DNA from: Burkholderia sp. Ac-20365 | Lineage (GTDB): Bacteria > Pseudomonadota > Gammaproteobacteria > Burkholderiales > Burkholderiaceae | Assembly (NCBI RefSeq): GCF_017104715.1 | Contig: NZ_JAAGPI010000001.1 | Location: forward strand, 620,001 to 684,000 | Direction: 5' to 3' | DNA: 64,000 bases | Program-made: the position numbers and the translations under genes | Shown here: positions 53,490 to 61,773 of the stretch, one piece after another | How the letters are laid out: each line of letters starts with the position of its first letter | Numbering within the stretch: position 1 is the first letter of the stretch | The notes under the pieces: model-generated | Told to the model about the DNA's origin: nothing | What the model saw: only the letters and a program-made list of their open reading frames with translations | Database searches by the model: none

Positions 53490-55576
53490 GCAAGCATCAC
53501 GCCGTGCCGCTCAAGCCTGTCTACACGCGCGCGGATCTGGATAGCCTCGAACATCTGGACAGCATGCCGGGCGAGGCGCCATTCGTGCGCGGACCGTTCG
53601 CGTCGATGTACACGAACAAACCGTGGACGATCCGTCAGTACGCAGGCTACGCGCAAGCCGCAGACTCGAACCTCGCGTTTCGCACGGCATTGGTCGAAGG
53701 CGTGCAAGGTTTGTCGATCGCATTCGATCTGCCGACCCAACGCGGCTACGATTCCGACGATCCTGATGTAAGTGCCGATGTCGGCATGACGGGCGTGGCG
53801 ATCGATACCGTCGAAGACATGGAGCGCCTGTTCGAAGGCATTGCGCTCGACCAGGTGTCGGTGTCGATGACGATGAACGCAGCCGTCTTGCCTGTGCTCG
53901 GCGCGTTCATCGTCGCCGCGCAGGAAAGCGGCGTGCACGCGTCGCAGCTAAGAGGCACGATCCAGAACGACATACTCAAAGAATTCATGGTGCGCAATAC
54001 GGGCATTTTCGCGCCCGAACCTTCGCTGCGCATCGCTGCCGATGTGGCCGCGTATCTTGCTTCAAACGTGCCGCGCTTCAACGCGCTGTCCGTATCGGGT
54101 TATCACTTTCAGGAAGCGGGCGCGGACGCCGTACTCGAACTTGCTCTGACGATGGCCAATGCGCGTGCCTATGTCGACACGCTCGTCGCGCGCGGCATGA
54201 GCGCGGATGATGCATGCGAGCGCATGAGCTTCTTCTTCGGCGTCGGCACGGATTTCTATGTCGAGGTGGCGAAGCTACGCGCGGCGCGTTTGATGTGGGC
54301 AGAACTCGCGAAGCAAAGCGGCGCGAGCACGGACAAGGCCCGGGCGTTGCGCATGCATTGCCAGACCTCGGGCTGGTCGTTGACGGCGCAGAAGCCGATG
54401 AACAATGTCGTTCGCACCACCGTCGAAGCGCTGGCTGCGGTATTTGGCGGCACGCAATCGCTGCATACCAATGCATACGACGAGGCATTGACGTTGCCTT
54501 CAGCGGAATCGGCACGGCTCGCACGCGATACCCAGCTAATCCTCCAGCACGAAACGGGCGTGTGCGATGTGGTCGATCCGTGGGCGGGTTCGTACATGAT
54601 GGAATCGCTGACCGCTGACATCGCGCTCCGCGCGCGCAAAGTGCTCGATGAAATCGATGCGCATGGCGGCGTGATCGACGCGATACGCTCGGGCTGGATA
54701 CGCGAGCGTATTCATCAATCGGCGCTGCGGGTACAGGCGGAAATCGAAAGCGGGCAGCGCGTGGTGGTAGGCGTCAATCGCTTTAAAGCCGATGACGATG
54801 AAACGGAGCAGGTTCCGCACGCGCTCGATGCAGCGCAGATTCGCACGATGCAGTCGCGTCGCATCGCGCAAGTCAGGCGTTCGCGCGATGCGACGCGTGT
54901 GCGCGATACGCTCGCGGCATTGCAACTGGCAGCACGCGAAGCTAAAGGCAATCTGCTGGAACTGACCATCGAATGCATGCGGGCTCGCGCGACGGTTGGC
55001 GAATGCACACAGGCACTGGAAGCTGTGTGGCCGCGGCAATCGGTCGATTTTCGGGTGGCGGCGCAGACATATGGCGAGATGCTGTCGTCAGACGCCGAAT
55101 GGATCGCAGCCCGCGACGCCGTGGTACGCGCGACCGCGCAGCTTGAGCGTGCGCCACGCATTCTGTTGACCAAGCTCGGGCAGGATGGACACGACCGGGG
55201 CGCGCGTGTTGTCGCCTCCGCGTTGAAAGATGCAGGCTTCGACGTGAAGACCAGCGCAATGTTCGCATCGGCGAAAGAGGCGTGCGAACTGGCGTCGCTA
55301 CATGAAGTCGATGTGATCGGCGTTTCGTCGCTGGCGGGCGCGCATGTCGAACTGGTATCGGGTCTGCTCGATGCACTGCGTGAGCGGCAGGTTCGCATTC
55401 CCGTTGTGATCGGCGGAAACATCGACAGCGCGAGCCAGCATACGTTGAAAGCGCTGGGCGTTGCCGGTTGCTTTCCGACGGGCGCAAGCATCCAGTCGAT
55501 CGTTACGCAACTGGCAACGCTCGCGGCTTCATGCTGCAATGAAAAAACCTCGACGCCGGTGGGCGCCGAGGTTTAG
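53486..55576 (+). CDS. methylmalonyl-CoA mutase-type B12-dependent acyl-CoA mutase
   Basis: ATG 53486 overlaps the previous stop by 4 nt with GGAGG upstream (696 aa). The catalytic barrel (about 25-530) contains T48, R50 and Y52 in WTIRQYAGY, a TIQNDILKEFMVRNT core and SGYHFQEAGADAV with the catalytic Tyr-His pair. The C-terminal B12-binding domain (about 565-690) has DGHDRGARVVASALKDAGF, the D-x-H-x2-G cobalt-ligand motif. The Tyr (TIRQY) and Arg (PSLRI) that contact the substrate carboxylate in methylmalonyl-CoA mutase are present, so that substrate is likely, although NTGIFAP replaces the usual NTYIFPP. No meaB chaperone is adjacent. Confidence 0.88.
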   Translation: MSKHHAVPLKPVYTRADLDSLEHLDSMPGEAPFVRGPFASMYTNKPWTIRQYAGYAQAADSNLAFRTALVEGVQGLSIAFDLPTQRGYDSDDPDVSADVGMTGVAIDTVEDMERLFEGIALDQVSVSMTMNAAVLPVLGAFIVAAQESGVHASQLRGTIQNDILKEFMVRNTGIFAPEPSLRIAADVAAYLASNVPRFNALSVSGYHFQEAGADAVLELALTMANARAYVDTLVARGMSADDACERMSFFFGVGTDFYVEVAKLRAARLMWAELAKQSGASTDKARALRMHCQTSGWSLTAQKPMNNVVRTTVEALAAVFGGTQSLHTNAYDEALTLPSAESARLARDTQLILQHETGVCDVVDPWAGSYMMESLTADIALRARKVLDEIDAHGGVIDAIRSGWIRERIHQSALRVQAEIESGQRVVVGVNRFKADDDETEQVPHALDAAQIRTMQSRRIAQVRRSRDATRVRDTLAALQLAAREAKGNLLELTIECMRARATVGECTQALEAVWPRQSVDFRVAAQTYGEMLSSDAEWIAARDAVVRATAQLERAPRILLTKLGQDGHDRGARVVASALKDAGFDVKTSAMFASAKEACELASLHEVDVIGVSSLAGAHVELVSGLLDALRERQVRIPVVIGGNIDSASQHTLKALGVAGCFPTGASIQSIVTQLATLAASCCNEKTSTPVGAEV
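55545..55576 (-). terminator. terminator hairpin overlapping mutase 3' end
   Basis: AACCTCG and CGAGGTT arms with inner CGCC/GGCG pairing occupy about 55547-55574. On the minus strand the stem is followed by TTTTTTC, a proper U-tract for the MocR transcript coming from 55773. It lies inside the last codons of the plus-strand mutase gene, so the two convergent operons share it. Confidence 0.5.
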
Positions 55577-55684
55577 TGCCTGCCACGCGCAAGACAACGG
55601 CGCTGCAAGCTCTGCGATTTGGAGGCCGAAGGCCGCGGGCGCTTTCGCAGCGTTCCCGACGCCGCTCCGTAAAAGGAGGTGGAA

Positions 55685-55747
55685 ATGCTCGAAGCAGCGT
55701 TGGACGTATTATTCGTGTCCGGCCGTCTTTCGTACAGCAGCAGTTGA
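55685..55747 (+). CDS. possible 20-residue peptide with strong ribosome-binding site
   Basis: A near-perfect Shine-Dalgarno sequence AAAAGGAGGTGG (55671-55682) precedes ATG 55685, opening a 20-codon frame MLEAALDVLFVSGRLSYSSS that ends at TGA 55745-55747. It lies between the convergent mutase and MocR genes. The peptide is amphipathic or hydrophobic and of unknown function. The quality of the ribosome-binding site is the only positive evidence. Confidence 0.3.
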   Translation: MLEAALDVLFVSGRLSYSSS

Positions 55748-55772
55748 CGGAGATTTCAGCGCAGCAGATGCG

Positions 55773-57185
55773 CTATATCAGCAAACGGTCATCCGCCGAC
55801 GGCTTGCGTTCGACCAGCGCCGCGAGCTTGCGCAACGCCGATGTCAATTCCGTGCGCCGCGTACAGCCGCCAAGCGAAATACGGATCGCATTCGGCACAT
55901 CGCCGCTCTGGCAGAACGCGGAAGACGGCGCGACGACGAGACCTTCGGTGCGCGCCGCTGCCGCGAGGCTCTGCGCAGCCCAGTGCGCGGGCAGCGGCTG
56001 CCACACATGGATCGCGCCGCTGGACGCCTGCATGCTCACTGTCGAAAGGATCTGGTTCGCGGCGAGCAGGCGCTCGCCCGATTCCTTCAGGATGCCCGCG
56101 AGCACGTCCGACGCGGTGCCGTCGAGTATCCACTGCGTAACAAGCGACGTGGTAAGCGGCGGCGACATCAGCGAAAGCGAGCGCAGCGCCTTCAGAAAGG
56201 CCTCTTGCTCCGCAGCAGCCGGCAACACGAGAAACGCCGCGCGCAAGCCCGGCGAAATGCATTTGGACAGCGTGGACAGGTAATAGACCTGCTGCGGCGC
56301 GAGACTCGCGAGCGTCGGTGGCGGGTCGTCGGCGAATAGCCAATAGGGATCGTCTTCGACGATGCGCACATTGCGACGCGCGGCAACCGCCAGAATCTCC
56401 TTGCGACGGCGCTCAGGCATGGTCTGCGCAGTGGGATTGCGGATGGTCGGATTCAGATAGATCAACCCGCCGGCCGTGCGTGCACAGGCTGCGTCGAGCG
56501 CATCGGGGCGCATGCCGTGCTCGTCGGATGCGATCGTGTCGAGTGTGCGGCCGAGTTGCTGGGCAATCAGCGGCAAACCCGGATAGATCAGCTGTTCGGT
56601 GAAGATGGGCGCACCTGGCTGCGTGAGCGCCAGAATCAGCGCCGCAAGCGCCGAATGCGCGCCGGGCGTGACGATGACGCGCGACGGGTCCACGTGCCCC
56701 AATACGGGCTTGAGCCACGCCGCACCAGCCTGGCGGTCGGTGTCGCTGCCACCCCCTAACTGGTATGTCATCAGCAGATCGATATCGCTGCGCACCAGCA
56801 CCTGTGAAAGCCCGCGCCGCAGCAACACTGCAAGATCGATGTCGGCGGGCGGCGGGGGAATGTTCATGCTCAGATCGACCTGCTGCATGAACGTCGCCTT
56901 GGGCGGCGCGATGAACGTGCCGAGCGGCCCGCGCGATTCGATCAGGTTGCGCCGGTGCGCCTCGGCGAAACCACGCGTGACGGTTGTCAGATCGACGCCG
57001 ATCATCTCCGCGAGCTTGCGTTGCGGCGGCAACCGGTCGCCCGGATTGAGCTTGCCGTCCGCAACGGCGCGCTCGATCAGATCGACGATCTGCAGATAGC
57101 GCGCCTTGCCGTTGTCGGCGAAATCCGTGATCCAGTCCGGCCGCCGCGCGCCGCGTTTTCTTGCAGTTACTGAGGAAGAGGGCAT
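55773..57185 (-). CDS. MocR/GntR-aminotransferase transcriptional regulator (second)
   Basis: Start ATG 57185 (MPSSSVTARKRG, 470 aa). A GntR winged helix (ARYLQIVDLIERAVADGKLN, DRLPPQRKLAEMI, DLTTVTRGFAEAHRRN) is joined to an aminotransferase domain with VTPGAHSALAALILAL, IYLNPTIRNPT, EDDPYWLFA and the PLP lysine in STLSKCISPGLRAAF. It is a paralogue of the MocR at 43906-45297; the pair flanks the Nit1C operon. It is divergent from cyoA by 167 bp and may regulate cyo, the operon, or both. Confidence 0.88.
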   Translation of the reverse strand: MPSSSVTARKRGARRPDWITDFADNGKARYLQIVDLIERAVADGKLNPGDRLPPQRKLAEMIGVDLTTVTRGFAEAHRRNLIESRGPLGTFIAPPKATFMQQVDLSMNIPPPPADIDLAVLLRRGLSQVLVRSDIDLLMTYQLGGGSDTDRQAGAAWLKPVLGHVDPSRVIVTPGAHSALAALILALTQPGAPIFTEQLIYPGLPLIAQQLGRTLDTIASDEHGMRPDALDAACARTAGGLIYLNPTIRNPTAQTMPERRRKEILAVAARRNVRIVEDDPYWLFADDPPPTLASLAPQQVYYLSTLSKCISPGLRAAFLVLPAAAEQEAFLKALRSLSLMSPPLTTSLVTQWILDGTASDVLAGILKESGERLLAANQILSTVSMQASSGAIHVWQPLPAHWAAQSLAAAARTEGLVVAPSSAFCQSGDVPNAIRISLGGCTRRTELTSALRKLAALVERKPSADDRLLI

Positions 57186-57352
57186 GTGTGGCAACTTGTC
57201 GCGCATGTATGGCTTATGTCTTACTCTAGCATGCGCCGCCATAGCCTATGTATGTATCCGCCGAAAACCGTTGCATGGCGGAAAACTCGCGCGTGTACCA
57301 CGTTGGGGGATAGATGCATGGGGCTATGTAACCCGGCAACCAACCTCAAAGC

Positions 57353-58351
57353 ATGCGCAACCCACCTACACACGGGGGTTCCCCCCAATCCGCGGGACGA
57401 TGGCCCCGCTCCCATCCCATTCGAAGTCAACTCGCCCGCGCAGGCCGCGTCGCTGTAACCGGCGCGCTCAGCCTGCTAGGCGGTTGCAGCATGGTGCTGT
57501 TCAATCCGAAAGGCTCGATTGGCGAGCAGGAAAAGAATCTGATCCTGATCGCGCTTGGCCTGATGCTGCTGGTCGTGATTCCGGTGATCGCGCTCACGCT
57601 GTATTTCGCGTGGCGCTACCGGGAATCGAACACGAAGGCGAAGTACGCGCCGACGTGGGCGCATTCGACCGCGATCGAAGTCGTCGTATGGACCATTCCC
57701 TGCATCATCGTCGCCACACTTGCGGTGCTGATATGGAAGACAACGCATAGTCTCGATCCATACAAGCCGCTCGAGTCCGATGTGAAGCCGGTGCGTGTCG
57801 AAGTGGTCGCGCTGAACTGGAAGTGGCTCTTCATCTATCCGGATTACGGCGTGGCTTCCGTCAACCAGCTTGCGCTGCCTGTCGATACACCCGTCGATTT
57901 CAGGCTGACGGCGGAATCGCTGATGAACTCGTTCTTCATTCCGCAACTGGGCAGCCAGGTCTACGCGATGTCGGGCATGCAGACGCAACTGCATCTGATC
58001 GCGAACAGCGTTGGCACGTATGCGGGCCGTTCGTCGGCGTTCAGCGGACCGGGTTTCTCGGACATGGACTTCAACACGGTCGTCACGAGCCGCGGCGAAT
58101 TCGATGCATGGGTCGCGCACGCGAAGGCGTCGCAGCAGGCACTCGACGTCGCTGCCTACGACCAGTTGCAGCAACCGAGCAAGAAGAACCCCGTCACGCT
58201 GTACAGCAACGTCGCGCCGGGACTGTTCGACGGCGTCGTCTATCAGTACATGCGTGATGCGAGCGGCAAACCGATCTGCACGACGGCCAACGCCGACATG
58301 TACGTCAAGCCCGCTCGCCTGCCTTCACACGCAGCTTTGGTATCGGAGTAG
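57353..58351 (+). CDS. cyoA: cytochrome bo3 ubiquinol oxidase subunit II
   Basis: A 332-aa lipoprotein with lipobox LLGGC (C45), two transmembrane helices (about 60-82, 105-127) and a periplasmic cupredoxin domain ([38 protein letters not shown]) that lacks the Cys ligands of a CuA site, so it is a quinol rather than cytochrome c oxidase. The 44 residues before the lipobox are unusually long and no ribosome-binding site is obvious at 57353, so translation may start further in. It heads cyoABCD. Confidence 0.93.
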   Translation: MRNPPTHGGSPQSAGRWPRSHPIRSQLARAGRVAVTGALSLLGGCSMVLFNPKGSIGEQEKNLILIALGLMLLVVIPVIALTLYFAWRYRESNTKAKYAPTWAHSTAIEVVVWTIPCIIVATLAVLIWKTTHSLDPYKPLESDVKPVRVEVVALNWKWLFIYPDYGVASVNQLALPVDTPVDFRLTAESLMNSFFIPQLGSQVYAMSGMQTQLHLIANSVGTYAGRSSAFSGPGFSDMDFNTVVTSRGEFDAWVAHAKASQQALDVAAYDQLQQPSKKNPVTLYSNVAPGLFDGVVYQYMRDASGKPICTTANADMYVKPARLPSHAALVSE

Positions 58352-58356
58352 TGGAT

Positions 58357-60360
58357 ATGTTTGGAAAACTTACGCTCGATGCGATTCCGTATCACGAGCC
58401 CATCATCATGGGCACGCTCGGTGTCGTGATTCTGGGCGGTCTGGCGTTGCTTGGCGCCATTACCTACGTCGGCAAGTGGACGTACCTGTGGAAAGAGTGG
58501 ATCACATCCGTCGATCACAAGCGGATCGGTGTGATGTACATCATTCTCGCGCTCATCATGCTGCTGCGCGGTTTCGCCGACGCGGTCATGATGCGCGCGC
58601 AGCAGGCCATCGCGTTCGGCGAATCGGCGGGCTACCTGCCGCCGCATCACTACGATCAGATCTTCACCGCGCACGGCGTGATCATGATCTTCTTCGTGGC
58701 GACGCCGCTGATTCTCGGCCTGATGAATGTCGTCGTGCCGCTGCAGCTTGGCGCGCGTGACGTCGCGTATCCGTTCGTCAACTCGCTGGGTTTCTGGCTG
58801 TCGGCGGTCGGCGCGGTGCTCGTGATGATCTCGATGTTCGTCGGCGATTTCGCGGCGACGGGCTGGGTTGCGTATCCGCCGCTCTCCGAGCTTGGCTACA
58901 GTCCAACCACAGGCGTCGACTACTACATATGGTCGTTGCAGGTATCGGGTTTGGGCACGACGCTGAGCGGCATCAACTTCATCGTGACGATCCTGCGCAT
59001 GCGTGCGCCTGGTCTGAATCTGATGAAGATGCCCGTGTTCTGCTGGACCGCGCTGATCACGAACATCCTGATCGTCGCCGTGTTTCCGGTACTGACGGGC
59101 ACGCTCGCGCTGCTGACGATGGACCGCTATCTCGACATGCACTTCTTCACGAACGAGCTTGGCGGCAACGCGATGATGTACATCAACCTGATCTGGGTCT
59201 GGGGTCACCCCGAGGTGTACATCCTGATCCTGCCCGCGTTCGGTGCGTTCTCGGAGATCATCGCCACGTTCTCGGGCAAGCCGCTGTTCGGCTACAAGTC
59301 GATGGTGTATGCAACGGCTTCGATCGGCATTCTGTCGTTCTTCGTGTGGCTGCATCACTTCTTCACGATGGGCTCGGGTGCGAACGTGAACGCGTTCTTC
59401 GGGATCATGACGTCGATCATTTCGATCCCGACGGGCGTAAAGCTGTTCAACTGGCTGTTCACGATGTATCGCGGCCGCATCCGTTTCCATTCGTCGACGC
59501 TGTGGACCATCGGCTTCATGGTGACGTTCGCGGTGGGCGGCATGACGGGCGTGCTGCTCGCCGTGCCGGGCGCAGACTTCGTGCTGCATAACAGCCTGTT
59601 CCTCGTTGCGCACTTTCACAACGTGATCATCGGCGGCGTGGTGTTCGGCTGTCTCGCAGGCATCAGCTACTGGTTCCCGAAAGTTTTCGGCTTCACACTC
59701 GACGAGTTCTGGGGCAAGGTCGCGTTCTGGTGCTGGCTGGTGGGTTACTGGCTCGCGTTCACGCCGCTCTATATCCTCGGCTTCGAGGGCATGACGCGCC
59801 GCATGAATCATTACTCGGTGCCTGAGTGGCATGTATGGCTGATCGTTGCGCTGGTTGGCGCGGTGATCGTCGGCATGGGCATTCTTGCGATCCTGATCCA
59901 GTTCGCAGTCAGCATCCGCAAGCGCGACGCGTATCGCGACGTGACGGGCGACCCGTGGGATGCACGCAGCCTGGAATGGTCGACGGCTTCGCCTGCGCCG
60001 TTCTACAACTTCGCGCACGTTCCCGTTATCACGTCACTCGAACAGCATTGGGATGACAAGGCGGCAGGGCGCGCTTACGTGAGGCCCACGAAGGCATACG
60101 AAGACATTCATATGCCACGCAATACGGGTTCGGGCTTCATCATCGCCGCGTTCAGTCTGCTGTTCGGCTTTGCGATGGTCTGGCACATGTGGGTGTTTGC
60201 GGTGGTCGGGCTGATCGGCATGGTCGCGACGTTCATCGCGCGCTCCTACGATCAGGACGTCGATTACTACGTGCCGGCGGCGGAAGTCGCACGCATCGAG
60301 AACGAACGTTACGCGAAGCTCGGCAACGAGCGTGACGAAGAACTGGCGGAGATGGCCTGA
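58357..60360 (+). CDS. cyoB: cytochrome bo3 ubiquinol oxidase subunit I
   Basis: The start ATG 58357 (GGAG 7 nt upstream; GTG 58351 overlaps the cyoA stop) gives 667 aa, the length of E. coli CyoB. About 14-15 transmembrane helices. Conserved heme-copper ligands: [15 protein letters not shown] (low-spin heme His), [15 protein letters not shown] (CuB His with the cross-linked Tyr), [11 protein letters not shown] (two CuB His) and [12 protein letters not shown] (heme His pair). The proton-channel residues [11 protein letters not shown] (Lys) are also present. It reduces oxygen to water and pumps protons. Confidence 0.96.
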   Translation: MFGKLTLDAIPYHEPIIMGTLGVVILGGLALLGAITYVGKWTYLWKEWITSVDHKRIGVMYIILALIMLLRGFADAVMMRAQQAIAFGESAGYLPPHHYDQIFTAHGVIMIFFVATPLILGLMNVVVPLQLGARDVAYPFVNSLGFWLSAVGAVLVMISMFVGDFAATGWVAYPPLSELGYSPTTGVDYYIWSLQVSGLGTTLSGINFIVTILRMRAPGLNLMKMPVFCWTALITNILIVAVFPVLTGTLALLTMDRYLDMHFFTNELGGNAMMYINLIWVWGHPEVYILILPAFGAFSEIIATFSGKPLFGYKSMVYATASIGILSFFVWLHHFFTMGSGANVNAFFGIMTSIISIPTGVKLFNWLFTMYRGRIRFHSSTLWTIGFMVTFAVGGMTGVLLAVPGADFVLHNSLFLVAHFHNVIIGGVVFGCLAGISYWFPKVFGFTLDEFWGKVAFWCWLVGYWLAFTPLYILGFEGMTRRMNHYSVPEWHVWLIVALVGAVIVGMGILAILIQFAVSIRKRDAYRDVTGDPWDARSLEWSTASPAPFYNFAHVPVITSLEQHWDDKAAGRAYVRPTKAYEDIHMPRNTGSGFIIAAFSLLFGFAMVWHMWVFAVVGLIGMVATFIARSYDQDVDYYVPAAEVARIENERYAKLGNERDEELAEMA

Positions 60361-60362
60361 CC

Positions 60363-60986
60363 ATGAGCAGCATATCGACTTCTGCCGCGCACGATCATCA
60401 CGACGCGCACGGCCACGACCACGAGCACGACAGCGGCACACGCACCACGCTCGGGTTCTGGATTTACCTGATGAGCGACTGCCTGATCTTCGCGACGCTG
60501 TTCGCGACGTTCGGCGTACTCGCCAACGCAACGGCGGGCGGGCCGACGGGCAAGCAGCTGTTCGAACTGCCGTATGTGCTGGGCGAAACGTTGCTGCTGC
60601 TCGCCAGCAGCTTCACGTTCGGCATGGGCGTGCTGAGCATGCATGCGAACCGGCGCGGCAAGGTAGTCGGCTGGCTGGCCGCGACCTTCGTGCTGGGCGC
60701 CGCGTTTATCGGCATGGAAGTGTATGAGTTCGCCCATCTGATCAGCGATGGCGCCGGGCCGTCGACGAGTGCGTTCCTGTCGAGCTATTTCACGCTCGTC
60801 GGCACGCACGGTCTGCACGTGACCACGGGTCTGCTGTGGATCGTCGTGATGATGCATCAGGTCAGCCGCTTCGGTCTGACGCCGGTGACGCGGCGGCGCA
60901 TCGCGTGCCTGAGCCTCTTCTGGCACTTCCTCGATCTCGTGTGGATCTGCGTGTTCAGTCTTGTCTATCTGCGTGAATTTCTATGA
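60363..60986 (+). CDS. cyoC: cytochrome bo3 ubiquinol oxidase subunit III
   Basis: 207-aa membrane subunit 2 nt after cyoB. A His-rich N-terminus ([16 protein letters not shown]) precedes five transmembrane helices; typical subunit III stretches are [39 protein letters not shown] and [20 protein letters not shown], then [18 protein letters not shown]. Subunit III stabilises the oxidase; the His run could bind metal. Confidence 0.95.
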   Translation: MSSISTSAAHDHHDAHGHDHEHDSGTRTTLGFWIYLMSDCLIFATLFATFGVLANATAGGPTGKQLFELPYVLGETLLLLASSFTFGMGVLSMHANRRGKVVGWLAATFVLGAAFIGMEVYEFAHLISDGAGPSTSAFLSSYFTLVGTHGLHVTTGLLWIVVMMHQVSRFGLTPVTRRRIACLSLFWHFLDLVWICVFSLVYLREFL

Positions 60987-61366
60987 GCAAAACATCGGAA
61001 TCGAATCTCGCGCATGCGCACGATCATGATGCGTCGCATGGCAGCGTGAAGAGCTATGTGGTCGGGATGCTGCTGTCGCTGGTGCTGACATTCGCATCGT
61101 TTGGCGTGGTGATGACGCATGTCGTGCCGCGCTCGATGGGTCTCGCCGCCGTGGTCGTGCTGTGCGTCGTGCAGCTCGTCGTGCAGTTGCGGTACTTCCT
61201 GCACCTGGGTTCATCGGCGGATCAGCGCTCGAACACAGGGATTTTCGTGTGCACGGCGCTGCTGATCGCGATCATCGTGGCGGGTTCGCTGTGGGTGATC
61301 CACAACGCGAACATCAACATGATGCCGACGCAGATTTCCGTCGAACGCGCATTGGCACGCGATTGA
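60983..61366 (+). CDS. cyoD: cytochrome bo3 ubiquinol oxidase subunit IV
   Basis: 127-aa protein whose ATG overlaps the cyoC stop by 4 nt. Three transmembrane helices (about 27-46, 52-72, 84-104) with [20 protein letters not shown] and [20 protein letters not shown], matching CyoD. No cyoE (heme O synthase) follows; it must lie elsewhere, if present. Confidence 0.94.
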   Translation: MSKTSESNLAHAHDHDASHGSVKSYVVGMLLSLVLTFASFGVVMTHVVPRSMGLAAVVVLCVVQLVVQLRYFLHLGSSADQRSNTGIFVCTALLIAIIVAGSLWVIHNANINMMPTQISVERALARD

Positions 61367-61376
61367 CGGGCAGGTC

Positions 61377-61397
61377 GCGTCCCTTGGTATGGGACGC
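61377..61397 (+). terminator. hairpin after cyoD
   Basis: GCGTCCC (61377-61383) pairs with GGGACGC (61391-61397) 11 nt after the cyoD stop. The following TTCCGC is T-poor, so it is only a moderate terminator candidate separating cyo from hipBA. Confidence 0.4.
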
Positions 61398-61408
61398 TTC
61401 CGCATGAA

Positions 61409-61503
61409 TAGCCGGATAGCGGATAAATCTAAAATATCCGTATTCCGGCTAAATTGACTTTATCCGTATATCGGCTAATATGCAGTTAGCCGAATACCGG
61501 ATA
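61409..61503. promoter_or_regulatory. four phased HipB operators with promoter
   Basis: Four 17-bp sites of form TATCCG-N5-CGGCTA lie at 61409-61425 (reverse), 61435-61451, 61461-61477 and 61487-61503 (reverse), each start exactly 26 bp after the last. The third site fills the spacer of a promoter, TTGACT (61454-61459) and TAATAT (61476-61481), predicting transcription start near 61488. HipB of E. coli recognises TATCC-N8-GGATA, so these are the obvious autoregulatory operators. Confidence 0.8.
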
Positions 61504-61509
61504 ATTGCT

Positions 61510-61773
61510 ATGTCTGCCGCTCCTTCCTCCCAGCCACTCGTGACCGCGCCCCAGCTCGGTCAGTTGCTCGTCGCATCGCGCAAGCGGCGCAAGCTCACGC
61601 AGGCGGAGGTCGCGCAGCGCGTCGGCTTGAGTCAGAACCGCATATCGTACCTGGAAAAGAACCCGGGTGAGCTGAGCTTCAAGCAGTTGCTCAGCTGGTG
61701 CTCGGCCGTCGGACTCGAGTTGAGCCTCGGCGAGCGGAGCGTGACCGAACTGAACGACGCTCCGGAGTGGTGA
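61510..61773 (+). CDS. hipB: HipB-like antitoxin/repressor (XRE family)
   Basis: ATG 61510 is preferred over 61480 because the predicted transcript starts near 61488 (87 aa). The HTH is LGQLLVASRKRRKLTQAEVA with QRVGLSQNRISYLEKNPGEL. The C-terminus ends in WCSAVGLELSLGE, a short beta extension as in HipB. It should bind the four upstream operators and neutralise HipA. Its stop overlaps the hipA start. Confidence 0.9.
   Translation: MSAAPSSQPLVTAPQLGQLLVASRKRRKLTQAEVAQRVGLSQNRISYLEKNPGELSFKQLLSWCSAVGLELSLGERSVTELNDAPEW

Noticed and set aside
55685..55747. Small ORF as a PqqA-like precursor for the PQQ dehydrogenase
   Set aside because: The peptide lacks the Glu and Tyr spacing of PqqA and is far from the dehydrogenase; kept only as an unassigned peptide.
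58243..60018. Minus-strand ORF of 591 aa opposite cyoB
   Set aside because: It lies antisense to a certain gene and has the Arg/His-rich composition typical of high-GC shadow frames.
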